From assembly GCA_964559125.1 (NCBI GenBank), contig CAZLGW010000001.1, positions 1 to 64,000 on the forward strand: DNA of 64,000 nt, given 5' to 3'. This DNA comes from Ravibacter sp964559125. GTDB taxonomy: Bacteria > Bacteroidota > Bacteroidia > Cytophagales > Spirosomataceae. A model generated the notes under the pieces. The model was not told the DNA's origin. It was given only the letters and a program-made list of their open reading frames with translations, and did no database searches. A program made the translations under genes and the position numbers. Of this stretch, positions 50,492 to 58,763 are shown in pieces. How positions within the stretch are numbered: the stretch's first letter is position 1; every line of letters starts with the position of its first letter.

Positions 50492-51616
50492 TTAATAGGC
50501 CGTATTCAGCATGACCGGCATTACCAGCATGAGGAAGTCTTCGTTGGATGACTGCTCAACCGGGATGATAAGACCTGCACGATTAGGTTGCGACAGCTCA
50601 AACGTGATCGTATTGCAGCTTAAATTGCTAAGCATTTCGATCAGGAATTTAGCATTGAACCCGATCTCCAGGTCATCGCCGTTGTATTCGCAGGTTAGCT
50701 GCTCGTTGGCCTCGTTAGCATATTCAAGGTCTTCGGCAGATATGACGAGATTATTTAAAGTCATTTTCAGCCTGACCTGGTAAGTCGTCCGGTTGGAGTA
50801 GATGGAAATCCGTCGCAACGAATTCAGAATCTCGCTGCGGTTGATGGTCAGCGTATTCGGATTGTTGGTAGGAATGGCATTTTCAAAATCGGGGAAACGC
50901 TCATCTACCAGGCGGCAGATCATCTGGATGTTGCCGAAGCTGAAAAATGCATTGGAAGCAGAGAATTCAGCCCGGATAGGCGTGTCGTCAGCAGGGAGGC
51001 TTGCCTTCAGCAGGTTCAGCGCCTTTCTCTGGATGATCATAGACGTATCTGCATCCGAAGTGATGTCGGTGCGCCGGTATCTTACCAGCCTATGGCCGTC
51101 GGTTGCTACAAAAGTCGTATTCTCTTTGCCCAATTGCAGGAAAACGCCTCCCATGGCAGGTCTCAGGTCATCTGTGCTGGTGGCAAAGATGGTATTTGAG
51201 ATGGCAGTCCCCAATGCGGAGGAAGGAATTTCTATGGTATGACCGCGGGTTACTGCGGGTGTTTTTGGGAAATCTATAGGATTTTCTCCTGAAAGCCTGT
51301 AGCGCCCGTTTTCCGAAATGATCTCGGTCCCGAATGTATCTCGGTCAATGTTGAGCGTAACAGGCTGCTCCGGCAGGCCTCTCAGCGTATCGAGCAATAA
51401 TTTTGCAGGAATTGCGATTGCTCCTTTGTCTTCCGATTCCACCTTTATTTCCGTAGTCATTACGGTCTGCAGGTCCGAAGCGGTCGCGGTAAGTGTATTT
51501 CCATCGAGGCTCAACAGGAAATTTTCCAGAATCGGTACGATGGGATTCGTCGAAACCACCCCGTTGATAGCTGACAATTGTTTCAGGAGTGTTGATGACG
51601 AAACAACAAACTTCAT
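50492..51616 (-). CDS. dnaN: DNA polymerase III, beta subunit (sliding clamp)
   Basis: A 374-residue ring-forming clamp that keeps the replicative polymerase on DNA. The three repeated clamp domains are visible from MKFVVSSSTLLKQLSAINGV, through MGGVFLQLGKENTTFVATDG and HRLVRYRRTD, to the end motif EDFLMLVMPVML. Length is normal. It is the partner-binding hub for polymerase, ligase and repair proteins. It lies 61 bp downstream of gldG on the same strand, a neighbourhood also seen in other Bacteroidota, and has its own -7 box in the gap. Confidence 0.97.
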   Translation of the reverse strand: MKFVVSSSTLLKQLSAINGVVSTNPIVPILENFLLSLDGNTLTATASDLQTVMTTEIKVESEDKGAIAIPAKLLLDTLRGLPEQPVTLNIDRDTFGTEIISENGRYRLSGENPIDFPKTPAVTRGHTIEIPSSALGTAISNTIFATSTDDLRPAMGGVFLQLGKENTTFVATDGHRLVRYRRTDITSDADTSMIIQRKALNLLKASLPADDTPIRAEFSASNAFFSFGNIQMICRLVDERFPDFENAIPTNNPNTLTINRSEILNSLRRISIYSNRTTYQVRLKMTLNNLVISAEDLEYANEANEQLTCEYNGDDLEIGFNAKFLIEMLSNLSCNTITFELSQPNRAGLIIPVEQSSNEDFLMLVMPVMLNTAY

Positions 51617-51651
51617 GTGTATACTGTAGGTCTACGGTTAATTGAATTTGG

Positions 51652-51659
51652 CAAAAATA
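51652..51659 (-). promoter_or_regulatory. -7 box of dnaN (TATTTTTG)
   Basis: An exact TAnnTTTG on the minus strand, 36 nt upstream of the dnaN ATG, in the short gap after gldG. No TTTG at the right distance is seen, so dnaN may be read from here or from gldG. Confidence 0.5.
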
Positions 51660-51677
51660 GAAAAAAATAACGTTACC

Positions 51678-53342
51678 TTAAGGCGTTTTGATCTGAAATT
51701 TTCTTTTGGACAAAAAGGAAATCAGGCCGCATATCAGACAGATCAGCAGCGGTGGGATCACAACATTTCCTGCTATCCACCATGACCGCTGAGTACTGAT
51801 TTTTATCTTGTCAAGAAGCCTCATCGTGATATTCCTGTTCCTGGCCAGAATGACCCCCTCTGAGTCGGTGAGGTAATCCACTGCATACAATACAAAATCC
51901 TTATTGCCGAAGATCTCCCGGCTCAGCCTGTCATATCCCAGGGGGTAGGGTACTCCCCGTTCAAAATCAATATCGTTCACTACCAGGTCTCCGTCCGAGC
52001 AAATGATGACCTTGCCGTCTTCTCCCGACGCGGTGAAAGTCCCATGGCGGGGATCCGACGGGAGAATGCGGTTGGTATACAGCGACTGAAAATTACCTTC
52101 TATCAGCACCCCGGCTATTTTGACTCCCTGGGAATATTCCTGTGGAAGGGGCTGCTGCCTTGCTTCGTTATAGGAAACCAGGACAGGGGCATTGAGGCTC
52201 CGGGTATAAGGCGAGGTCAGCAGGAGCGGCGTCTGGTGTAGCTGACCCGGGGCGTTGATAGTGTCGATCGAGCTGAGATACCGGGTATAAAGCGCTTCTG
52301 AATTGCGGGTAACAGGGTGAGGGTAGAAATTCGATATGAGCGGAAAGAACCTCCAGGGAACCGGCTGGATCTGCGGTTTGTCGCCCATGTTGCCGACATT
52401 CAGCGGAATGGCAGCCGCATTCATGTCTTTGATCAGGTCATGATTGATGCGTATGCCCCATTTGAAGAAAAGATCGCCCAGGTTAAGATCCAGAGGCTGG
52501 GCGTAGGAACCCTGAAGCGCAACGCTGTCGACCCGCGCTCCGTCTACAAAAAACATAATCTTCCCTCCGTTTACTACGTATTGGTCCAGGTTGTACTTCT
52601 CCTCCTCGGAAAAGGCCGAATCCGGTTTCATCACGATCAGCGCATCGAGACCCTGGTATGATCCCGGCTTGTTGACATCGAGATATACATCGTAATATAG
52701 TTGAAGATTAGCGATAATGTCGGCAAACCGGCCGGGGGGAAGGCTGCTGTGGCTAACAACAAGCCCGACCTTTTTGCGTTCGGGCTGAACGATCTCCCTG
52801 ATTGCCGTTGCGAGCTGAAATTCGACGTTTTCGTACGACTGGTTGAGCTGCTCCTCACTACTTTTACTCCTGTTGCTCTTCAGCAGTTGGACCGGCACGG
52901 ACAGTGAGTCGCCCTGTACAATAGCCGCGGGAAATATCAGTTTCTCAGACCGTTTACCTCCCTCATTCATGAAGAGGTTTGTGGGAGAAATCCCCATTTC
53001 CATCAGCCTTTTGTAATTTTCCTGTCTCTCCTCTTCGGAAACAGCCTTTGACGGATCTACAAATTGGAAGAAAACACGCCCGCCCGAGGCTGACCTGAAC
53101 TCTTCGAGCGTCTCATGGGTAGCATTTTCAAGCCGTTCGAACGCAGCAGGAAATTCTCCGTGGAGATACACGTTTATGTTGATATCGCGATCCAGTTCTT
53201 TCAGGAGCTTCCGGGTTGCCGGTAGGAGCGTGTAGCGGTTATCGGAAGTAAGATCCCAACGGAAATAAAAAGCCGATGCCAGGAAATTGAGCAAGGCAAT
53301 AATGACAACGGCCGCAGGAACCAGGTATAGTGAACGCTTCAT
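51678..53342 (-). CDS. gldG: Gliding-associated ABC transporter auxiliary protein GldG
   Basis: A 554-residue membrane protein with one N-terminal helix (VPAAVVIIALLNFLASAFYF) and one C-terminal helix (VVIPPLLICLICGLISFLSK). Between them is a periplasmic ABC-type auxiliary domain with FRWDLTSDNRYTLLPATRKL, VYLHGEFPAAFERLENATHE and KKVGLVVSHSS. GldG works with the permease GldF and ATPase GldA in the Bacteroidota gliding apparatus or related envelope export. Here gldF is not next to it: the divergent cinA lies upstream, so GldF must be elsewhere if present. Whether the host glides cannot be told from this gene alone. Confidence 0.9.
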   Translation of the reverse strand: MKRSLYLVPAAVVIIALLNFLASAFYFRWDLTSDNRYTLLPATRKLLKELDRDININVYLHGEFPAAFERLENATHETLEEFRSASGGRVFFQFVDPSKAVSEEERQENYKRLMEMGISPTNLFMNEGGKRSEKLIFPAAIVQGDSLSVPVQLLKSNRSKSSEEQLNQSYENVEFQLATAIREIVQPERKKVGLVVSHSSLPPGRFADIIANLQLYYDVYLDVNKPGSYQGLDALIVMKPDSAFSEEEKYNLDQYVVNGGKIMFFVDGARVDSVALQGSYAQPLDLNLGDLFFKWGIRINHDLIKDMNAAAIPLNVGNMGDKPQIQPVPWRFFPLISNFYPHPVTRNSEALYTRYLSSIDTINAPGQLHQTPLLLTSPYTRSLNAPVLVSYNEARQQPLPQEYSQGVKIAGVLIEGNFQSLYTNRILPSDPRHGTFTASGEDGKVIICSDGDLVVNDIDFERGVPYPLGYDRLSREIFGNKDFVLYAVDYLTDSEGVILARNRNITMRLLDKIKISTQRSWWIAGNVVIPPLLICLICGLISFLSKRKFQIKTP

Positions 53343-53432
53343 TTTACAACATCGAAACCGGGACCGAAATTAGTGAATTTTGTGCCAATGCCGCATGAAC
53401 AGGTAAAAATGGCCGGAGTGAAGAATATTTTT

Positions 53433-53440
53433 TACATTTG
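53433..53440 (+). promoter_or_regulatory. -7 box of cinA (TACATTTG)
   Basis: An exact TAnnTTTG 38 bp before the cinA ATG at 53479. No TTTG at the proper distance upstream. The gap is shared with divergent gldG. Confidence 0.5.
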
Positions 53441-53478
53441 GAGAAAATGCCCTTTCGGGTAATAATGAGGAACGGACA

Positions 53479-54744
53479 ATGAATGCAATAGTTTCTGCGG
53501 AGATAATTACGATCGGTGATGAAATACTCTTTGGGCACATTCTGGATACTAATACGCAATGGATTGGAAGTGAGCTGACTGCAATAGGGATCCTGCCTGC
53601 CCGCAAGACGTCTGTGGGTGATAGGTATGATGAAATTATAGAAGCGGTCCGGCGTGCATTCGACCGGTATGATGTGGTCATCGTGACCGGCGGCCTTGGA
53701 CCCACCAAAGATGATATTACCAAAAGTACGCTTTGTGATTTTTTCGGTACAAGCCTTGAATTACACGAGGAAGCGCTGGCCCATGTAACTGCTTTTTTTG
53801 AAAAGCGGGGACGGCCTATGATAGAAGCCAATCGTCAGCAGGCCGCACTGCCGAAGTCGTGCCGGTACCTGGTCAATCATTGGGGCACAGCCCCCGGTAT
53901 GTGGTTCGAGAAGGAGGGAAAGGTACTGGTGTCGCTTCCGGGCGTTCCTTATGAAATGAAAGAACTGATGACCCATTCCGTACTCCCGGGGTTAAAACAG
54001 TTTTATACTTTACCTGTAATTGTACATCATACTGTCAGAACCATAGGCATCGGTGAGTCTTTCCTGGCAGAGAAGATAGCCTCCTGGGAGGATGCGCTTC
54101 CCAATGATATAAAGCTGGCTTATCTGCCCTCTTTCAGCGGTGTGAAGCTGAGGCTTACCGGGTATGGGACCGACGAGGAAATAGTAAAGAAAGCACTTCT
54201 TTACTCCTCAGACTCCCTGTTGCAGTTGATAAGGGAATATGTATACGGGTATGACGAAACGGAAATCGAGGAAGCGGTCGGGCTTCTGCTGAATGAATGC
54301 GGTGCAACTGTTTCGACGGCTGAAAGCTGTACGGGGGGATATGTCGCCCATCGCCTGACATCGATGACAGGCGCTTCTTCGTATTTTCCCGGCAGTATTG
54401 TTTCCTATAGCAATGAAGTAAAAGAAAGTATATTGGGGGTAAGCCACGAAAGTCTTCGGCAGTACGGAGCCGTAAGCGAGCCGGTGGCCATACAGATGGC
54501 AGAAGGGGCACAGGCACAGCTTAAGTCAACTTTTGCTGTTTCGACCACCGGCATAGCCGGACCCTCCGGAGGTACGCCCGAAAAACCAGTCGGAACAGTC
54601 TGGATAGCCTGTGCAGGACCACGGCGTACAGTAACAAGGAAACTTCAGTTGGGGACGCTGAGAGATGTCAATATCCAGCTGACCGCCATGCATGTATTGA
54701 ATATGCTGAGGCTGGAGCTGGAGAATGAGCTGGCAGTCAGGTGA
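53479..54744 (+). CDS. cinA: CinA family protein with MoCF-like and NMN-amidohydrolase domains
   Basis: A 421-residue two-domain protein. The N-terminal MoCF-like domain opens IVSAEIITIGDEILFGHILD and has VTGGLGPTKDDITKSTLCDF and PGVPYEMKELM, similar to the molybdopterin-binding fold. The C-terminal PncC domain holds VSTAESCTGGYVAHRLTSM and STTGIAGPSGGTPEKPVGTV. In this family the two parts hydrolyse ADP-ribose-like compounds and deamidate NMN, helping NAD repair and recycling; a competence link is historical. Length is normal. Confidence 0.94.
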   Translation: MNAIVSAEIITIGDEILFGHILDTNTQWIGSELTAIGILPARKTSVGDRYDEIIEAVRRAFDRYDVVIVTGGLGPTKDDITKSTLCDFFGTSLELHEEALAHVTAFFEKRGRPMIEANRQQAALPKSCRYLVNHWGTAPGMWFEKEGKVLVSLPGVPYEMKELMTHSVLPGLKQFYTLPVIVHHTVRTIGIGESFLAEKIASWEDALPNDIKLAYLPSFSGVKLRLTGYGTDEEIVKKALLYSSDSLLQLIREYVYGYDETEIEEAVGLLLNECGATVSTAESCTGGYVAHRLTSMTGASSYFPGSIVSYSNEVKESILGVSHESLRQYGAVSEPVAIQMAEGAQAQLKSTFAVSTTGIAGPSGGTPEKPVGTVWIACAGPRRTVTRKLQLGTLRDVNIQLTAMHVLNMLRLELENELAVR

Positions 54745-54775
54745 CGAATGCACGGCTTCTGATCGCAGGATGTAT

Positions 54776-54783
54776 TACCTTTG
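54776..54783 (+). promoter_or_regulatory. -7 box of the E2 gene (TACCTTTG)
   Basis: An exact TAnnTTTG 20 bp before the ATG at 54804, giving a leader of about 14 nt. The proper upstream TTTG was not found. Confidence 0.45.
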
Positions 54784-54803
54784 TGTACTAAAACCGCAAA
54801 TGG

Positions 54804-56087
54804 ATGAAGATAGTTGAAATGATAATGCCCCAGATGGGGGAGAGTATTCTGGAGTGCACCGTGTTGTCGCTTCTGAAAAAGGAAGGAGATCGGGTAGAAG
54901 CGGATGAATCGGTTTTAGAGGTCGCTACCGATAAAGTAGATACAGAAGTGCCGTCGCTGTACACCGGTATTCTGAAGGAGTGGCTGGTTAAAGCAGACGA
55001 CGTAGTGGCCATTGGAAGTCCCCTGGCCAGGATAGAGGTAGTCGATGACGTAGATACAGGAGCAGAGGAAGTGATGGTTGATCCCGAAAGGGCTGCTGCG
55101 AAGCTGGAGGAAGAGATCAGATCGATATCTTCCGGGGTTTCGGTGTCTTCATCCCCGCGCGAGGAGCGATCCGGGAATACCGAGAATAACAACGGCTTTT
55201 TTTCTCCTTTGGTGCTGACCATAGCGGAAAAGGAAGGATTGACGAGGAGGGAGCTGGAATCGATAAGGGGTACAGGGGCCGACAGCAGGATGACGAAGAC
55301 CGATATCCTGGGCTATCTTGAGAGCAGGAAGCAACTGTCTCCTGCCGCGGGTGCTTTACCGGCGGTAAGCTCAGGCGAAGTCGAGATCATCGAAATGGAC
55401 AGGATGCGGAAAATGATCGCCCAACGGATGCTGGAATCCAAGCAGATCAGCCCGCATGTTACTTCCTTTATTGAGACAGATATGACGCCGGTAGTCAGAT
55501 GGAGAGACCGGATCAAACACCAGTTCCAGGCGAAAACCGGGGAAGGGATCACCTTTACCTCCGTACTGGTGGCAGCCACGGCGCAGGCCATACGGAAATA
55601 CCCGATGATCAACGTTTCGGTAGAAGGAGATAAGATCCTTGTTAAAAAGGATATCAATATCGGGATGGCAGTGGCGCTGCCGAGCGGGAATCTTATTGTG
55701 CCTGTCATTCACCATGCTGACCAATATGACCTGACAGAGCTGACAATGAGAGTGAATGAACTGGTAAAGAGAGCGCGAAACAACAAGCTGACAGCCGATG
55801 ACCTTGCTAACGGGACCTATACCATTTCCAATATCGGGACCTTCGGAAATATTATGGGGACACCGATCATTATGCAGCCCCAGGTAGGGATCCTTGCTTT
55901 CGGGGCGATCCAGAAAAAGCCTGCCGTGATCGAAACCGATAATGGTGATTTTATCGGTATCCGGCACAAAATGTTTATTTCTCATTCGTTCGATCACCGG
56001 GTTGTGGACGGGTCGCTGGGGGGGATGTTCCTGAAGCAGGTTTCGGACAACCTGGAACAATTTGACACGAAGATTACTTTTGAATAG
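54804..56087 (+). CDS. 2-oxoacid dehydrogenase complex, E2 acyltransferase
   Basis: A 427-residue dihydrolipoamide acyltransferase. A single lipoyl domain carries Lys44 in VATDKVDTEVPSL. A peripheral-subunit-binding domain (LTIAEKEGLTRRELESIRGT) lies near residues 132-165 after an acidic linker. The catalytic domain ends with ISHSFDHRVVDGSLGGMFLK, containing the active His and Asp. It moves acyl groups to CoA in the pyruvate, 2-oxoglutarate or branched-chain complex; the branched-chain type or general E2 is the best fit, but the sequence does not settle it. Neither E1 nor E3 is adjacent. An ATG at 54800 is in another frame. Confidence 0.93.
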   Translation: MKIVEMIMPQMGESILECTVLSLLKKEGDRVEADESVLEVATDKVDTEVPSLYTGILKEWLVKADDVVAIGSPLARIEVVDDVDTGAEEVMVDPERAAAKLEEEIRSISSGVSVSSSPREERSGNTENNNGFFSPLVLTIAEKEGLTRRELESIRGTGADSRMTKTDILGYLESRKQLSPAAGALPAVSSGEVEIIEMDRMRKMIAQRMLESKQISPHVTSFIETDMTPVVRWRDRIKHQFQAKTGEGITFTSVLVAATAQAIRKYPMINVSVEGDKILVKKDINIGMAVALPSGNLIVPVIHHADQYDLTELTMRVNELVKRARNNKLTADDLANGTYTISNIGTFGNIMGTPIIMQPQVGILAFGAIQKKPAVIETDNGDFIGIRHKMFISHSFDHRVVDGSLGGMFLKQVSDNLEQFDTKITFE

Positions 56088-56106
56088 CCGTTACGGCGGT
56101 AATACA

Positions 56107-56652
56107 ATGCTTAGAATTGCCCTGGATATGGATGATGTGCTGGCGGATACGCACGGCAAGCTGGTTGAGATCATCCTGAGAGATTTTGATACTTCATTGA
56201 CAGAAAAAGACCTTAACAGCGCTCCGCTCAGGAGCGTGCTGCACCCGAAGCAGTACAAGAAGGTCGTAAACGTACTGAATGCGCCGGGCTTTTTCCGGGA
56301 TATCCCGGTAATGAAAGACGCAGTAGAGGTGGTAAAGGAGCTTTCGGGCTACTATGAGATATTCGTCGCCAGCGCTGCGATGGAATTTCGTAATTCCCTG
56401 ATCGACAAATTTGACTGGCTCGATGAGCATTTTCCTTTTATTCACTGGAAAAACCGGGTATTGTGCGGCGATAAGAGTATATTGAAAGCGCATTACCTGA
56501 TTGATGATCACGTGTTTAACCTGGTGAACTTTTCGGGGAAAGGGATCCTTTTTAACGCGCCTCATAACCTAGCAGATACACGTTTTGACAGGGTGATGAA
56601 CTGGAAAGAAGTGGCTGAGAGATTTTTAGGGAATTCGCGGGAAAGAGTTTGA
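56107..56652 (+). CDS. 5'(3')-deoxyribonucleotidase family HAD phosphatase
   Basis: A 181-residue cytoplasmic HAD enzyme of the NT5C group. Motif I is ALDMDDVLADTHGKL with Asp pairs for nucleophile and acid/base, motif II is ASAAMEF, and the late VLCGDKSILKAHYLIDDHVF holds motif III and IV residues. The family removes phosphate from deoxynucleoside monophosphates and keeps nucleotide pools balanced. I start at ATG 56107; in-frame ATG 56062 would overlap the E2 gene and does not resemble the family. It lies 19 bp after E2 and 32 bp before the response regulator. Confidence 0.88.
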   Translation: MLRIALDMDDVLADTHGKLVEIILRDFDTSLTEKDLNSAPLRSVLHPKQYKKVVNVLNAPGFFRDIPVMKDAVEVVKELSGYYEIFVASAAMEFRNSLIDKFDWLDEHFPFIHWKNRVLCGDKSILKAHYLIDDHVFNLVNFSGKGILFNAPHNLADTRFDRVMNWKEVAERFLGNSRERV

Positions 56653-56684
56653 AAGGGATAAAATAGCCGGCAGCTTTTACACAA

Positions 56685-57362
56685 ATGAAGCTTTTATTAA
56701 TAGAAGATGAGCCCAAGACGCTTCAATCCCTCCGGCAGGGGCTGGAAGAGAACGGGTATGAGGTAGATATCGCATACGACGGGCTTATAGGGCTGCAACT
56801 GGCAAAAAGGGGAGGGTATGTGCTGATCATCAGCGATATCATTATGCCGGGTATGAACGGCCTTGAGCTGTGCCGGGAGTTCAGGAAGTCCGACCAGCAT
56901 ACGCCTATCCTGATGCTGTCGGCATTGGGGACGACCGATGACAAGGTGACGGGGCTGGATGTCGGAGCGGACGATTACCTGGTAAAACCATTTGAGTTTA
57001 AGGAATTGCTGGCGAGGGTCCGGGCGCTGACAAAGAGAAGCTCGGGAGTAGCCCAGACCAGTAATATACTGCGTTTTGCCGACCTGGAAGTGAACCTGGA
57101 TGCGAAGACAGTTTTCAGGTCGGGGACGAAAATCGAGCTTACCGTCCGTGAGTTTAACCTTTTGGTATACCTGATCCGTAACCAGGGACGCGTGGTTTCC
57201 AAAGCCGAGATCGCCGAGCGGGTATGGGATATGAATTTTGATTCGGGCACGAATGTGATTGAAGTATACGTTAATTATCTGAGAAAGAAGGTAGACCGTG
57301 ATTTTCCGGTAAAGCTTATCCATACTCAATTTGGTATGGGCTATGTGCTCAAAACCGAGTAG
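56685..57362 (+). CDS. Response regulator, OmpR family
   Basis: A 225-residue DNA-binding response regulator. The receiver domain has LLIEDEPKTLQSLRQGLEEN, phosphoacceptor Asp51 (ISDIIMPGMNGLEL), the switch Thr/Ser region MLSALGTTDDKVTGLDVGAD and Lys in DYLVKPFEFKELLARVRAL. The C-terminal winged helix has ELTVREFNLLVYLIRNQGRV, SKAEIAERVWDMNF and VYVNYLRKKVDRD. It pairs with the histidine kinase that follows after 3 bp. The signal and target genes cannot be read from the window. Confidence 0.96.
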   Translation: MKLLLIEDEPKTLQSLRQGLEENGYEVDIAYDGLIGLQLAKRGGYVLIISDIIMPGMNGLELCREFRKSDQHTPILMLSALGTTDDKVTGLDVGADDYLVKPFEFKELLARVRALTKRSSGVAQTSNILRFADLEVNLDAKTVFRSGTKIELTVREFNLLVYLIRNQGRVVSKAEIAERVWDMNFDSGTNVIEVYVNYLRKKVDRDFPVKLIHTQFGMGYVLKTE

Positions 57363-57365
57363 CTC

Positions 57366-58745
57366 ATGCAAATAAGAACCAGGCTCACTCTTCAGTTTAC
57401 GTTACTTGTAAGCGGGATTCTCCTGATTTCGTTTGTTGCCATTTATTACTTCTCCTACATCAATATAAAAGAAGATTTTTATGACCGGCTCCGTTCCAAA
57501 GCGGAAGGTACTGCTTCGCTTTTGCTGAAGGTAAAGGAGATCGACAACGAATTGCTGAAGATCATCGACGGTACGAACCGGGACCAGATATTCAACGATA
57601 ACATGATCATCTTCGATGAGGAAAACCGTGTTATTTACTCCAATATTACGCCTCCGGCAAAACCCGCTATTTCGATGTCGAATTTCTGGCTGGATGAGAT
57701 CCGGAAGGCGGGAGAAATAAGGTATAGCGACGGCGACTACGAGGTTGTAGGGCTTTACTACAGGTATCCCTATAACCGGTCGGTGGTTTTATTTGCAGGT
57801 CAGGATCTTTACGGAAAAGCGAACCTGGCGAATTTGCGGACGGTCTTGCTGATTATTTTCCTGGCGGTTACTGCCGTGGTTGCGCTTGCCGGGTGGATTT
57901 TTGCCCAAAGAGCCCTGGCGCCGATCACCAGGGTTATGAATGAGCTGGAGGGGATCCTGCCTCAGAATCTGGGGGTAAGACTTAAGACTTCGAACAGTAA
58001 AGACGAGATCGGAAGGCTCACTGCTACCTTCAATAAATTGCTGGATCGTATAGAAAATGCCTTCCAGGTACAAAAGACTTTTGTGGCCAATGTTTCGCAC
58101 GAGCTGAAAAACCCGCTTACGAAAATCAATTCGCAACTCGATGTGGTGTTGCTGAAGGACAGGGAGCCGGAAGTATACCGGCAGACAATATCTTCCGTAC
58201 TGGAGGATATTAAAGACCTTTCGTTGCTGTCTGATTCTTTGCTCGAGCTTGCAAAAGTGAGTGACGACAGGCGGGATCTTCTTACCGAACGGGTGAGGGT
58301 CGACGATCTGCTTCTCGATCTCCGTACGAAAATGCTGAATATGAAGAACGAATATTCAGTAGGGATTGATTTCGGAGACCTCCCGGAAGACGATAGCTGG
58401 CTTGAGCTGCAGGGAAATACAGAACTCTTGAAAACAGCTTTTTTAAACCTGATGGATAACGGGTGTAAATTTTCTCCCGATCATTCTGTGATTGTCCGCC
58501 TGGATACCACGAAAGAGAGTATTAAAGTAGAGGTAGCCGATCAGGGGGAAGGTATCCCGGAAGGCGACAGGCACCAGATTTTCCATCCTTTTTTCAGGAG
58601 CAATAAAACCGCAGGGGTTAAGGGGTATGGTATCGGTTTGTCACTGACCGAGCGGATCGTACGCCTGCATGGCGGCACTATTACTTTAAAAACAGGGACG
58701 GAAGGGACGGTGTTTACGGTGGTATTTAAAAGAAGTCAGGCATAA
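57366..58745 (+). CDS. Sensor histidine kinase
   Basis: A 459-residue membrane kinase. Two membrane helices (TLLVSGILLISFVAIYYF near 12-30 and LLIIFLAVTAVVALAGWIF near 160-180) bracket a periplasmic sensor of about 130 residues. Then come a HAMP domain (RALAPITRVMNELE), the dimerisation helix with phosphorylated His245 in VSHELKNPLTKI, and the ATP-binding domain with N box LMDNGCKFSP, G1 DQGEGIP, F box FHPFFRSN and G2 GYGIGLSLTERIV. The gene ends 18 bp from the convergent sugar dehydrogenase gene with no clear terminator between. Confidence 0.96.
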   Translation: MQIRTRLTLQFTLLVSGILLISFVAIYYFSYINIKEDFYDRLRSKAEGTASLLLKVKEIDNELLKIIDGTNRDQIFNDNMIIFDEENRVIYSNITPPAKPAISMSNFWLDEIRKAGEIRYSDGDYEVVGLYYRYPYNRSVVLFAGQDLYGKANLANLRTVLLIIFLAVTAVVALAGWIFAQRALAPITRVMNELEGILPQNLGVRLKTSNSKDEIGRLTATFNKLLDRIENAFQVQKTFVANVSHELKNPLTKINSQLDVVLLKDREPEVYRQTISSVLEDIKDLSLLSDSLLELAKVSDDRRDLLTERVRVDDLLLDLRTKMLNMKNEYSVGIDFGDLPEDDSWLELQGNTELLKTAFLNLMDNGCKFSPDHSVIVRLDTTKESIKVEVADQGEGIPEGDRHQIFHPFFRSNKTAGVKGYGIGLSLTERIVRLHGGTITLKTGTEGTVFTVVFKRSQA

Positions 58746-58763
58746 GTATTCTCGGTTTCTGGT

